DNA from: Aliiroseovarius sediminis
GTDB lineage: Bacteria; Pseudomonadota; Alphaproteobacteria; Rhodobacterales; Rhodobacteraceae
DNA: 64,000 bases
NCBI RefSeq assembly: GCF_022678485.1
Contig: NZ_JALBYP010000032.1
Span: forward strand, 1 to 64,000
Direction: 5' to 3'
Shown: positions 19,296 through 27,757 of the stretch, piece by piece
How the letters are laid out: each line of letters starts with the position of its first letter
Numbering within the stretch: the first letter of the stretch is position 1
Program-made: the position numbers and the translations under genes
Notes under the pieces: model-generated
Databases searched by the model: none
Told to the model about the DNA's origin: nothing
What the model saw: the letters and a program-made list of their open reading frames with translations, nothing else

Positions 19296-20056
19296 TGGAC
19301 GCGTCCCCTGATTTGACCGTTGAAAATGGCGATGCCGGGTTGCGCGTCATTGGGTTGCGCAAAAGCTATCGCAAGAAACCCGTGATCCGCGACGTGGACC
19401 TGGAGCTTCACCGCGGCGAAGTCGTCGCTCTTCTAGGACCAAACGGTAGCGGTAAAAGTACGACCTTTTATGCCATCGCCGGGCTGATCACGCCCGAAGC
19501 CGGGCAGGTCATGATCGACGGGCGTGATGTTACGTTGCTGCCGATGTATCGGCGCGCGAAATACGGCATCGGTTATCTACCACAAGAAATGTCGATTTTC
19601 CGCGGCATGTCGGTCGAAGATAACATCTTGGCGATCCTCGAAATCTCGACCCCCGACCGACACAAACGGCGCGAGCGGCTGGAAGAACTGCTCAGCGAGT
19701 TTTCCATAAGCCACCTGCGCCGCACCCCTGCAATGGCCTTGTCAGGGGGCGAACGGCGGCGCGTCGAAATCGCCCGGCTGTTGGCGTCAAACCCCAAATA
19801 TCTGTTGCTGGACGAACCCTTTGCCGGTGTCGACCCCATAGCTGTCGGCGAGATCCGATCACTGGTTCACGAATTGAAAGACCGCGGTATCGGCGTGTTG
19901 ATCACCGACCACAACGTGCGTGAAACGCTCGAGATTGTGGACCGCGCCTATATCCTGCATGACGGGCATATCCTGATGAGCGGCACTACGGACGAGGTGA
20001 TTCGCGATGAAAACGTGCGCCGGGTCTATCTGGGGCAAAATTTCTCGTTCAAATAG
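19295..20056 (+). CDS. lptB: LPS export ABC transporter ATP-binding protein
   Basis: 253 residues from the ATG overlapping the lptA stop. Walker [11 protein letters not shown]-loop [15 protein letters not shown], signature [12 protein letters not shown], Walker [14 protein letters not shown] and the H-loop [10 protein letters not shown] are all present. It powers LPS extraction from the inner membrane with LptF and LptG, whose genes are not here. In many proteobacteria rpoN follows lptB; here hpf comes next after a 245-base gap. Confidence 0.96.
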   Translation: MDASPDLTVENGDAGLRVIGLRKSYRKKPVIRDVDLELHRGEVVALLGPNGSGKSTTFYAIAGLITPEAGQVMIDGRDVTLLPMYRRAKYGIGYLPQEMSIFRGMSVEDNILAILEISTPDRHKRRERLEELLSEFSISHLRRTPAMALSGGERRRVEIARLLASNPKYLLLDEPFAGVDPIAVGEIRSLVHELKDRGIGVLITDHNVRETLEIVDRAYILHDGHILMSGTTDEVIRDENVRRVYLGQNFSFK

Positions 20057-20071
20057 GCGGTGGGGCTGTCA

Positions 20072-20088
20072 GATGCTTGACAAGCATC
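20072..20088. repeat. near-perfect palindrome after lptB
   Basis: GATGCTTG and CAAGCATC flank a single A, 15 bases beyond the lptB stop. As RNA it folds with a TTGACAA loop. There is no T tract, so termination is uncertain; an operator is also possible. Confidence 0.3.
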
Positions 20089-20199
20089 GCCAAGTCGTCG
20101 CCAAATAGGCCAATGCGTCAACATTTGATCTTTCTTCAGGGCCGTCCCGCCAAGGGCAAAATAAGATGGATTGCCCGGATATATCTTGGGCGGCGAAGG

Positions 20200-20229
20200 T
20201 TGTGTAAGTCTTTTATAACACTATATAAT
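20200..20229 (+). promoter_or_regulatory. candidate promoter for hpf-ptsN
   Basis: TTGTGT (20200-20205), 18 bases, TATAAT (20224-20229), in an A+T-rich stretch of the 245-base gap between lptB and hpf. A transcript from here would have a leader of about 65 bases, containing a small CGGG-CTTTT-CCCG hairpin, before the strong AGGAGG ribosome-binding site. Confidence 0.55.
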
Positions 20230-20301
20230 TACTATGATAATTCGGGCTTTTCCCGGTCTGGGGAAGTAAGGTGTGACCTGCAAATACCATAGGAGGTATG
20301 G

Positions 20302-20880
20302 ATGCAATATCAAATCAGCGGCAAACAAATCGACATCGGCGAAGCGCTTCAGGTTCATGTGAAGGATGAACTGAACAACGTCATTCGCAAATATGCCGAG
20401 CGGCCAACAAATGCGCAGGTAATCTTTTCGAAAAGTGCGCATGAATTTGTTTGTGAAACGGTTGTGCATCTGTCCACTGGCCTGATCGCCCAAGCCAAGG
20501 GAACCGCTACGGAAATTTACGCGGCCTTTGATAATTGCGCCGACAAGATGGAGACGCAGTTGCGCCGCTACAAGCGTCGATTGAAAGACCACCACAAAGA
20601 TCGTGTAGACCCGGTTGAAGTTTTCGGCGGGTCCTCGTATATCCTCGCGTCAGAAGACGAAGGTCCGGACGAAGCAGACGACGCAACCCTTCAACCCATG
20701 ATCATCGCCGAGATGGAGACGCGAATTCCGTCGCTCTCGGTTGGTGAAGCGGTTATGCAGATGGAGCTTGCACACGCGCCCGTTCTGGTGTTTCGAAACG
20801 AGAAAACCGAGGGGATGAATGTGGTCTATCGCCGTGAAGACGGTAATGTGGGCTGGATCGACCCTAAAAACTCTATCTAA
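20302..20880 (+). CDS. hpf: ribosome hibernation promoting factor, long form
   Basis: 192 residues with a very strong AGGAGGT upstream. The N-terminal ~100 residues are the S30AE/YfiA domain (MQYQISGKQIDIGEALQVHV), which blocks the decoding site of idle ribosomes. After a variable acidic linker the C-terminal domain (PSLSVGEAVMQMELAHAPVLVF to NVGWIDP) is the dimerising module that makes 100S particles in bacteria with the long form. Expected to be induced in slow growth. Confidence 0.93.
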   Translation: MQYQISGKQIDIGEALQVHVKDELNNVIRKYAERPTNAQVIFSKSAHEFVCETVVHLSTGLIAQAKGTATEIYAAFDNCADKMETQLRRYKRRLKDHHKDRVDPVEVFGGSSYILASEDEGPDEADDATLQPMIIAEMETRIPSLSVGEAVMQMELAHAPVLVFRNEKTEGMNVVYRREDGNVGWIDPKNSI

Positions 20881-20918
20881 ACCTCCCGCCCGCTGGTGGG
20901 TGGGGAAAGTTGTTGGCG

Positions 20919-21383
20919 ATGGAACTTTCGAGCATCCTAGAGCCGTCGGCCGTAAAGGTCGTGTCGAACGTCACCTCCAAGAAACGCCTGTTTCAGGATC
21001 TTGGAGATCTGGCGATGGACTGCTATGGCATTAACGGAGGCGATGCCTTCGCCGCGCTGCAACATCGCGAAACCCTGGGGCCCACCGGTGTGGGCCGCGG
21101 GGTGGCTTTGCCACATGCCCGCCTGCATGGGTTGGACAAGGTGGTTGGCTGCTTTCTTCGTGTGGAAACCCCCTTTGATTTCAATGCCGTGGATAAGCAG
21201 CCGGTCGATTTGGTCTTTGCCCTGTTTGCGCCCGAAGATTCCGGTGTCTCACATCTGAAGGCGTTGGCGCTGGTGTCGCGCACAATGCGGGACACCGCCA
21301 TTTGCGCCAAATTGAGAGCCAACACCGACACCACCACACTTCACGCATTGCTGACTGATAGCTTGTCGAACAAGGCGGCGTGA
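20919..21383 (+). CDS. ptsN: nitrogen-PTS EIIA component
   Basis: 154 residues from the ATG at 20919. The phosphorylatable His66 lies in GVGRGVALPHARL, the EIIA-Ntr signature, and the fold matches the mannitol/fructose EIIA family. It receives phosphate from the EI-Ntr/NPr chain and regulates potassium, nitrogen and envelope functions rather than sugar import. It lies 38 bases after hpf; between them CCCGCCC and GGGTGGG (20884-20904) can form a hairpin that might lower read-through. It closes the rightward lpt-hpf-ptsN series. Confidence 0.9.
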   Translation: MELSSILEPSAVKVVSNVTSKKRLFQDLGDLAMDCYGINGGDAFAALQHRETLGPTGVGRGVALPHARLHGLDKVVGCFLRVETPFDFNAVDKQPVDLVFALFAPEDSGVSHLKALALVSRTMRDTAICAKLRANTDTTTLHALLTDSLSNKAA

Positions 21384-21390
21384 CGACGCC

Positions 21391-22809
21391 TTACCGCTGT
21401 TTGGTCCAAGGCCGAAATCCGAACATCACATAGTCACGGTGATAGACTTTGCGCACTGCGGCCTCGATGTCGGCGGTATGGACCTGCCCCAGCGGGAACG
21501 GCGCGTCCGGTTGGCCGGCGGGCAGGTCCGCCCCACCCTTAATGCCGACATCTGACAAAAGTCGGTCAAATCCGTTGGCCAATTCGGGCTCGCGCAGGAT
21601 GTGGTCGGGCAGGGCGAAGGCAGCAAATCCCTGCACTGTCGCAGATTGCGTGGCCCAACGCGGATCGACCTTGATTCCCGTCTGGCCGCTCAGGTTTTTG
21701 CCGACAAAGTCGATGAAGCCCAGAAACGCCCTTTGATGATCATCCAGCGTCCAAGACGCGCCGGGCCCCTCAGGCAGCGCCACGTTGAAGGTCTCTCGCA
21801 GCGCATGTTTCAAATCGGCGTCCGGGTCGCCATCGCGCGAGCCAAGAAGGTCGCAAAACACGGCGTGTAACCGCGCCACCGGATGGCGCAGTACGGTGAA
21901 GCTGCGATGGGCTTTGTGCTGCCGCTTCCACTGCCGCAGCGTCTTTTGTGAAAAATCACGTGTAAGCGGCCCCGCGGCATCCATCCAGCTTTCAACCTGC
22001 GCGGTGGGTCCGCCCGCGATGGGCAGAAACACAAGACCCAGCGCATCCGACGCCACATAGGATTTCAGCACAGGTGGGCGGCTTGGCTCGAAATTCGGCA
22101 GTTTATGCAGGTCGAACACGTCGATCCGGGCAACCGTGGCGGCCAGCAATTCGAACTGCTGAACTTTGTCTGACAGGGGTTCGGGGTTCTGCTTTTTGAA
22201 AGTTCTGGCAAATTCGGTGATCTGACCATCCTCGCCCAGATATTTCGCCAAACCGTTTACCACCTCGATCTTCTGCGCGTCCTCATAGTCGATATAGAAC
22301 GCCGTCTGCCCCGCCCGCTGCAGCCGGTCTTTGATCTTCACCTGAAAGCTTTTCATCCGGTAAAACAGTTTTTCAAACTCGTCCGGGATAAAGCGCGCGG
22401 GCTGTTTGCGCGCGTCCGCCGCATTGCTCAGCTGCCATTGATCGGTCGCCATCGCGATCCGGCGCGACACATAGGCGTCAACCAGATTGCGGGTCAGCAC
22501 GATCTTGGCGCAGCGCGGATCGTCGATCAGCACGTCGAACACACGCGGGTCGTGATCGTGAAAGAAACGAAATCCGGGCAAACCGTCAGTTTCTGCCTTC
22601 ATACGCTCCAGCAGGTGCAGGGGGTCGGCATCGCGCATCGGCACGGTCACGCCGAACAGTTCTTCGGTTTTAGGCGTGACCATGAAATAGGGGTTGAACG
22701 CCTCGCCATAGCATTGGAGTCCGGGGAACTGGTCCAAGTTGCTTTCCAGAAAGTTGGACCCGGTGCGCATTTCAGCAAGGATGATGAAGCAATCGAAAGG
22801 TCGGGACAT
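21391..22809 (-). CDS. sulfotransferase-like protein with two sulfotransferase-type segments
   Basis: 472 residues, good AAGGTG before the ATG. The start FIILAEMRTGSNFLESNL holds the 5'-phosphosulfate loop (RTGSNFL) typical of Stf0/NodH sulfotransferases that use PAPS. A second segment around residue 305, SFTVLRHPVARLHAVFCDLL, resembles the 3'-phosphate-binding motif of the Sulfotransfer_2 class. The protein could be one enzyme with a long insertion or a fusion of two units. It is the last gene of the galU-glycosyltransferase run, so the likely acceptor is a glycan. No membrane segment is evident. Confidence 0.72.
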   Translation of the reverse strand: MSRPFDCFIILAEMRTGSNFLESNLDQFPGLQCYGEAFNPYFMVTPKTEELFGVTVPMRDADPLHLLERMKAETDGLPGFRFFHDHDPRVFDVLIDDPRCAKIVLTRNLVDAYVSRRIAMATDQWQLSNAADARKQPARFIPDEFEKLFYRMKSFQVKIKDRLQRAGQTAFYIDYEDAQKIEVVNGLAKYLGEDGQITEFARTFKKQNPEPLSDKVQQFELLAATVARIDVFDLHKLPNFEPSRPPVLKSYVASDALGLVFLPIAGGPTAQVESWMDAAGPLTRDFSQKTLRQWKRQHKAHRSFTVLRHPVARLHAVFCDLLGSRDGDPDADLKHALRETFNVALPEGPGASWTLDDHQRAFLGFIDFVGKNLSGQTGIKVDPRWATQSATVQGFAAFALPDHILREPELANGFDRLLSDVGIKGGADLPAGQPDAPFPLGQVHTADIEAAVRKVYHRDYVMFGFRPWTKQR

Positions 22810-22813
22810 AGCT

Positions 22814-24523
22814 TCACCTTACCATATTGGGGTGTTGCCGGGTTTGGGCCGTGGCCACCAAATCCAGATCCGACGGGAAATCGCCCATAAGATAAGGGTG
22901 CATCCCCTGATTTCGGAGATTTTGCAGGAACTCTGGGAACCCGTCCAAGGGCCGCATTTTAGGAAGGTTAGTCAACGGAACCCCGGTGCGCGGGCCCGTG
23001 TCGTCCACAACGGTCTGCAACAGATCGGCCGGGTTCAGCACGAAATCGGCCAACGACCAGATGTGAGTGCGCGCGCGGGCATAGCTTGAGCGAAGGGCGT
23101 TCAGATGCGCGTTTTCGATCTGTTGCAAACGCGCAGCCTGACGCCTTAGGTCGGCGGGGGCACGGTTGGAATGAAACAGCTTCACTGCCCACGCGCCGGA
23201 CACGACGTAAACCCGCGCGTTGGGGTCTTTGGCCATCACCCATGACACCTCCTGATTGTCGCGCGGCCCGAAATGAAAACACTGCCGTTCCCCGCGCGTG
23301 TTCCAGACAAGATTGGTTAGAAACGCCTTGGCGTTATAGTCGCGCAGCATCGCCGCATCACTGAGCGCACCGAAGAATACGTCTCCTCCGCCGGCAAACT
23401 GCGCACCACCTGGTGCAAACAGGTGTCCATGCACGCGCGCGCTGACCGTATCGGCCAGCCATTCGTCGAAATCCTCGAAGATGTCCGCGAACCCCTCAAG
23501 CACCGTATAGCGCGCGGCGGTCACGTCTTTTTCATGGCCCTCGCGTGGAAAGCGGCTGGACATATAAAGGCCCGGCCGGCCCTTCGTGCGCCGCTTAATT
23601 GCTTTGGTAAAAATACGGTCGATCTTGCCAGGGCTGGGGTCGATCAGCGTGGCAGAGGCCGCGGTCGCGCCGCCCTGATTCGACAGAAAACTGTCATAGA
23701 GCTTGTCCGCATAGGGCCACGCCTTGCGTGCCACAAAGCAGTCCGACCTGCGTAACAACTGCAAATGGTCGTCGTAAAAAACATGGGGCTTGCCCTGAAA
23801 ATCGAACTTTGACAGGGTCAGCGACCGGCTTTCAATCTGCGACGAATGGCGACGCGCAAGTGTCTGATAATAACTTTCATCCGGTATCCACACCCGCCGG
23901 AAATAGGCATCATAAGTCGACCGGTTCGCATCGTTCAGAATGGCCGACAAGGTGTTGCGCGACAGGCACCACCACTGGCTGCCCAAATGCGGAACCAACC
24001 CCTCGGGGATTTTCCGCTTCGTCCCCATCCACCGCTGAAGTTTCACATAGCGATCAAACAGCCGCCTATGACGTTTCCATGAGAATGGAAAACGCAGGGT
24101 AAAACGTTCGATGTCCAGACCGCCGATGGTCCAGGGCACATCCTCGGTCGTGGCGCTTTCGATGAAGTCAGTCTGCGCGTGGCGGTTCAGGTAGGCCAGC
24201 ATTTCAGGGATAGGCCGCAGGGGCAGGCAACTGCCCGATGCCAGCATGACGTGACGCACATAGGGAAACGCCTTCAACATCTGTTCCGATGCGGTCTGGC
24301 TGGCTGCAACCAAAGACCAAGTTCCCCATTCGCAACGCTGACGGTCGCAGAACCGCACATTATCAAGATCGCTGAGCGACGCGACGAAGCCTGCGAAATC
24401 ATCGGGCGTCACGTTATCATCCACATGGATCACCACCGGGCATCCGTTCGTTGCCCAGTGACGGACCAGCTGCCGCGCGCGGTCCAACGCGTCGTGAACC
24501 AGCATGACGATTCCCAAGCTCAT
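22814..24523 (-). CDS. GT14 (core-2/I-branching type) glycosyltransferase with a long extra domain
   Basis: 569 residues from the ATG at 24523, which overlaps the stop of the upstream GT2 gene (ATGA). Residues 1-~290 match the Branch/GT14 family: MSLGIVMLVHDALDRARQLV, CEWGTWSLVAASQTASEQML, HVMLASGSCLPLRPIPEML, and GSQWWCLSRNTLSAIL with the downstream IPDESYYQTLARR. The C-terminal ~240 residues (from LYMSSRFPREGHEKDVTAARY) belong to no domain I can name with certainty; they resemble the DUF5928-type extension seen with GT14 domains in this group of bacteria. It probably adds a sugar branch to a surface glycan. Confidence 0.72.
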   Translation of the reverse strand: MSLGIVMLVHDALDRARQLVRHWATNGCPVVIHVDDNVTPDDFAGFVASLSDLDNVRFCDRQRCEWGTWSLVAASQTASEQMLKAFPYVRHVMLASGSCLPLRPIPEMLAYLNRHAQTDFIESATTEDVPWTIGGLDIERFTLRFPFSWKRHRRLFDRYVKLQRWMGTKRKIPEGLVPHLGSQWWCLSRNTLSAILNDANRSTYDAYFRRVWIPDESYYQTLARRHSSQIESRSLTLSKFDFQGKPHVFYDDHLQLLRRSDCFVARKAWPYADKLYDSFLSNQGGATAASATLIDPSPGKIDRIFTKAIKRRTKGRPGLYMSSRFPREGHEKDVTAARYTVLEGFADIFEDFDEWLADTVSARVHGHLFAPGGAQFAGGGDVFFGALSDAAMLRDYNAKAFLTNLVWNTRGERQCFHFGPRDNQEVSWVMAKDPNARVYVVSGAWAVKLFHSNRAPADLRRQAARLQQIENAHLNALRSSYARARTHIWSLADFVLNPADLLQTVVDDTGPRTGVPLTNLPKMRPLDGFPEFLQNLRNQGMHPYLMGDFPSDLDLVATAQTRQHPNMVR

Positions 24524-25530
24524 GCCCAGTTTCCCTTGGACATAAGGCCCAGCGCCTCTAGTTGTCGCCAGTTCAGATACTTCTCGCTCCAATCGCACCA
24601 CAAGTCGGTGTCTTCCTTGGTGCCGCGATGATAGGCGCGGTATTCATAGCTGTTGGCGTAATGCTGGCCGCGCTCAAGTTCCTCGGCCGACTTTGCGCTG
24701 AACGTGTCCAGAAATTTTGCGTGCAGCAGGCAACCCGACGCCTTTTCGCCGCCCCACTGGTCATAAACAAGGTTCAACCCGCGCGGCAAAAGCGCGTGGG
24801 TTGAACTGACATAGGCATAGCGTTTGCTCCACTTGACCAACGGGATCTTGTTCAACGCCGGTGCTTTGATCGGCTTGTCGTGAAAGAACACGCGCGCGCG
24901 CGGGCCACCCTGTATCCATAGGTTGCCGTATTTCGGGTTCTTCGTGATCGAGTAGTTGCCGCTATCAAACCAGTTCGCGATCTCGAACGGATCTTGGCCT
25001 GCGGCGTAGGGTTGGGCGTCCAGCACGCCCTTGGGGTACATGTCCAAAAGCAGGGTGCCAAATGATCGGATCTGGCAGGTGTCCAGCCAATCCGTCAGCG
25101 CCCTAAGCGGGCGGGTATCATGGAAAGGATAGACCAGAAGTTCATCGGGATCGACGGTCAGCGCCCAATGCCCATCGGCGTATTTCCGTTGCAACCAGCC
25201 GATCCAATGCACCCCGAAATTCGCGCTTTTGTAACTGGCGGTGGTGGTCCACAGAGATACATCGGGCTGCTCGGCCAGATATTCGCGCCCGCCATCATCC
25301 GATCCGTTATCGACGATCAGAAAGTGGTTCACACCAAGCGTGCGGTAATAGTCCAAGAAATAGGGAAGACGGATATGTTCATTGCGGATGGTCGAAAAGG
25401 CCAGAATATCATCCGCCCGGATCGCTTCGGTTCGGTCCGTCACCGCGGCCAATTGGCGGCGTTTGCGCAGGGCCCGCAGGTGGCATTGCTGACGTTTCAG
25501 CCGCAGTCGATATGATGTCCAGACGCCCAA
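24520..25530 (-). CDS. GT2-family glycosyltransferase (Glyco_tranf_2_4 type), paralog A
   Basis: 336 residues. The start is TTG at 25530, backed by GAGGA six bases upstream; no ATG exists in the first 150 bases. DILAFSTIRNEHIRLPYFLD opens the GT-A fold, HFLIVDNGSDDGG is the nucleotide-sugar site and LTVDPDELLVYPFHD carries the metal-binding DxD-like acidic residues. No membrane span is seen. The gene is a tandem paralog of the one at 25571-26608, sharing blocks such as NEHIRLPYFLDYYRTLGVNH versus NEQARLPYFLSHYRALGVGH. Acceptor unknown. Confidence 0.75.
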   Translation of the reverse strand: MGVWTSYRLRLKRQQCHLRALRKRRQLAAVTDRTEAIRADDILAFSTIRNEHIRLPYFLDYYRTLGVNHFLIVDNGSDDGGREYLAEQPDVSLWTTTASYKSANFGVHWIGWLQRKYADGHWALTVDPDELLVYPFHDTRPLRALTDWLDTCQIRSFGTLLLDMYPKGVLDAQPYAAGQDPFEIANWFDSGNYSITKNPKYGNLWIQGGPRARVFFHDKPIKAPALNKIPLVKWSKRYAYVSSTHALLPRGLNLVYDQWGGEKASGCLLHAKFLDTFSAKSAEELERGQHYANSYEYRAYHRGTKEDTDLWCDWSEKYLNWRQLEALGLMSKGNWA

Positions 25531-25570
25531 CGCTTTCCTCGTGTCTGCCCGATGTCACGCTAGCATCGGT

Positions 25571-26608
25571 TTAGGTCCAGCCGCCATTGGAAAGTAACCC
25601 GAAATCCATCAACTGCCGCCAGTCCTGATAGGCAACCGCGCGGTCATGCCACAGGTCAGGCGTGGTCCCGAGCCAGTCATAATAGTCATCGAAATCCTCG
25701 GGCCGACCGAAATGTTCCCTGCGGCCCTTTTCCTCTTGCGCCCGGGCGGTAATGCCCGGCAGAAATTTGGTGTGCAACAAGACACCCGACAAGCGCGTAT
25801 CGCCCGAGATACATTCCGGGCCGTTCCACTCCAAATTAAGGTGCGGCGGTAGTAGCGCATGAGTCGAGTTCATATAGGCAAAGCGCCGGTTCCAATGCAC
25901 CAGCGGAAACTTGTTCAACGTGGGCGCACGAGCAGGGCGGTCAGCAAAGAACACCCTGTCGCGCGGCCCACCCTGGACCCAAAGATTCAGCGCCGGATGC
26001 TGCCGCTGAACGCGATAAGGGCCTGCATCAAACCACGGTAATACCTTGGTCGGGTTGTCTGCGGGCGCATAGCTGTGCTGGTCCAACGGCCCCTTTGGGA
26101 ACAGGTCCAGCATTAACGCACCCAGTGCGGTCGCTCCGGTCTGTTCCAGCCTTTGAGTCAAGGCGGACAGGTCACGGGTGTCGTGATGAGGATAGACCAG
26201 CAGTTCATCTGCATCGACTGTCAGACACCACGCACCGTGACCATAGCGAAACAGAAGCCAAGTGATCCAATCCACACCAAAGCGCGACGCCTTGTAGCTG
26301 GCATTGGTGCGCCATAGCGATACGTCAGGTTGCCCTGACAAATAGGCGTCGGACCCGTCATCGCTGTTGTTCAGAACGAACAGAAAATGTCCCACCCCAA
26401 GCGCGCGGTAATGGGACAGGAAATACGGCAAACGTGCCTGTTCGTTCCGCACTGTGATAAAGGCGCGGACCTGTCCGGCTTCAATCCGGTCGGTGCGATT
26501 GACGACGGGCGTCAGGTCGCGGCGTGACCGGATCGACCGCCAGATCAGACGACGCCGCTTCCACCGCATCCGATACGCCGTCCAAAGGGCCTGACGCGAG
26601 TCGGGCAC
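25571..26608 (-). CDS. GT2-family glycosyltransferase (Glyco_tranf_2_4 type), paralog B
   Basis: 345 residues from a GTG six bases after galU. Same layout as paralog A: VRAFITVRNEQARLPYFLSH, HFLFVLNNSDDGSDAYL, LTVDADELLVYPHHDTR, and the C-terminal block RFAYMNSTHALLPPHLNLEW. Both paralogs keep a strongly basic N-terminus (RMRWKRRRLIWRSIRSRR), which could touch the inner membrane. The pair probably arose by duplication and now add successive or alternative sugars. Confidence 0.75.
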   Translation of the reverse strand: MPDSRQALWTAYRMRWKRRRLIWRSIRSRRDLTPVVNRTDRIEAGQVRAFITVRNEQARLPYFLSHYRALGVGHFLFVLNNSDDGSDAYLSGQPDVSLWRTNASYKASRFGVDWITWLLFRYGHGAWCLTVDADELLVYPHHDTRDLSALTQRLEQTGATALGALMLDLFPKGPLDQHSYAPADNPTKVLPWFDAGPYRVQRQHPALNLWVQGGPRDRVFFADRPARAPTLNKFPLVHWNRRFAYMNSTHALLPPHLNLEWNGPECISGDTRLSGVLLHTKFLPGITARAQEEKGRREHFGRPEDFDDYYDWLGTTPDLWHDRAVAYQDWRQLMDFGLLSNGGWT

Positions 26609-26614
26609 TGTCGG

Positions 26615-27511
26615 TCACTCGGCCGCGTTTTTTGGCGCTACGATGTCATGCAGATAAGACGCAAACTCGTCCCGCAATTCGTCCCGCGCCAAACCAAAGG
26701 CGACAGTCGCCTGCAAGAACCCGGCCTTCGAACCACAGTCAAAACGCTTTCCGCGAAAGCGGTAGCCGAAGACATCGCGGCCCTCTTGAATTTCGGCGGC
26801 AATCGCGTCGGTAAGTTGGATCTCACCACCCGCACCGGTTTTCATCTGGTTCAGGCTGCGCAGGACACTGGGCGTCAGGATATAGCGGCCAATCACCGCC
26901 AGATCTGATGGCGCTTCGTTCACTTTCGGCTTTTCCACCATGCCCTTGACCGACACCATCGCGCCCAGGTCGTCTTTGATGTCAAGCACGCCATACGCGC
27001 TGGCTTTTTCGGCGGGCACCTTCATCGCTGCGACCATGCAGCCGCCGGTTTCCGCGTGTGCTTCGACCATCTGCTGCAAGCAGGGTTTTTCTGCGGCGAT
27101 CACGTCATCGGGCAAGATCACGGCAAAGGGTTCGTCTCCGATCAGCCGATGCGCGCACCACACGGCATGGCCCAGCCCCAGCGCCTTGTGCTGGCGCACA
27201 TAGGCAATCGCACCGCTTTCCATATTGGTGTCTTGCAAGGCTTCAAGCTGATCTTCCTTGCCCTTCTTGCGCAGCTCTTGTTCCAAAACGGGGGCATTGT
27301 CGAAATAATCTTCCAAAGCCCCTTTTCCGCGCGAGGTCACAAAGATGAATTCCTTGATACCCGCCGCGCGCGCTTCGTCAATCGCATATTGGATCAGCGG
27401 GCGGTCGACCAACGTCATGATCTCTTTCGGGATCGACTTGGTTGCGGGCAGAAACCGTGTTCCTAGTCCGGCAACCGGGAAAATAGCCTTCGTGACCCTT
27501 TTTTGCGTCAT
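26615..27511 (-). CDS. galU: UTP-glucose-1-phosphate uridylyltransferase
   Basis: 298 residues from the ATG at 27511 with AGAGG upstream. KAIFPVAGLGTRFLPATKSIPKEIM is the nucleotidyltransferase signature; ILPDDVI and GMVEKPK mark the metal and sugar sites. It makes UDP-glucose, the donor for many glycosyltransferases and the entry to UDP-glucuronate and UDP-galactose. Being first in the leftward run of GT2, GT2, GT14 and sulfotransferase genes, it probably feeds them. Confidence 0.95.
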   Translation of the reverse strand: MTQKRVTKAIFPVAGLGTRFLPATKSIPKEIMTLVDRPLIQYAIDEARAAGIKEFIFVTSRGKGALEDYFDNAPVLEQELRKKGKEDQLEALQDTNMESGAIAYVRQHKALGLGHAVWCAHRLIGDEPFAVILPDDVIAAEKPCLQQMVEAHAETGGCMVAAMKVPAEKASAYGVLDIKDDLGAMVSVKGMVEKPKVNEAPSDLAVIGRYILTPSVLRSLNQMKTGAGGEIQLTDAIAAEIQEGRDVFGYRFRGKRFDCGSKAGFLQATVAFGLARDELRDEFASYLHDIVAPKNAAE

Positions 27512-27757
27512 GGGAATACCTCTGCTTTTAACCATTTACCCGGATAAGACTCCAACCAACCGGCCACCAATTACGTGAACTGCATCGATTCGCTGGTCGT
27601 TTTGATCACTTATGAATATAAAATCTGACAATCTCACGGCAATTGTCCACGACAATGGGTCAGTTGTACGGCTTTCTCAAGTCGATTCATCTTAACATTC
27701 AAAAAGTGCGGACTGTTACCCTTGGGCGCGCGTGTACGGGTATTGGTGGTTTGATTC
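27512..27757 (-). promoter_or_regulatory. galU upstream region with four GANTC sites and an operator-like repeat
   Basis: This 244-base gap between kdsB and galU is unusually A+T-rich. GANTC occurs at 27548, 27587, 27684 and 27753 (the last touches the kdsB stop). A perfect 6-3-6 inverted repeat ATTGTC-CAC-GACAAT lies at 27642-27656. TTAACCAT, like a CtrA half-site, occurs at 27528-27535. These suggest a regulated promoter for the glycan operon, possibly tied to the cell cycle; no clear -35/-10 pair was found. Confidence 0.35.
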
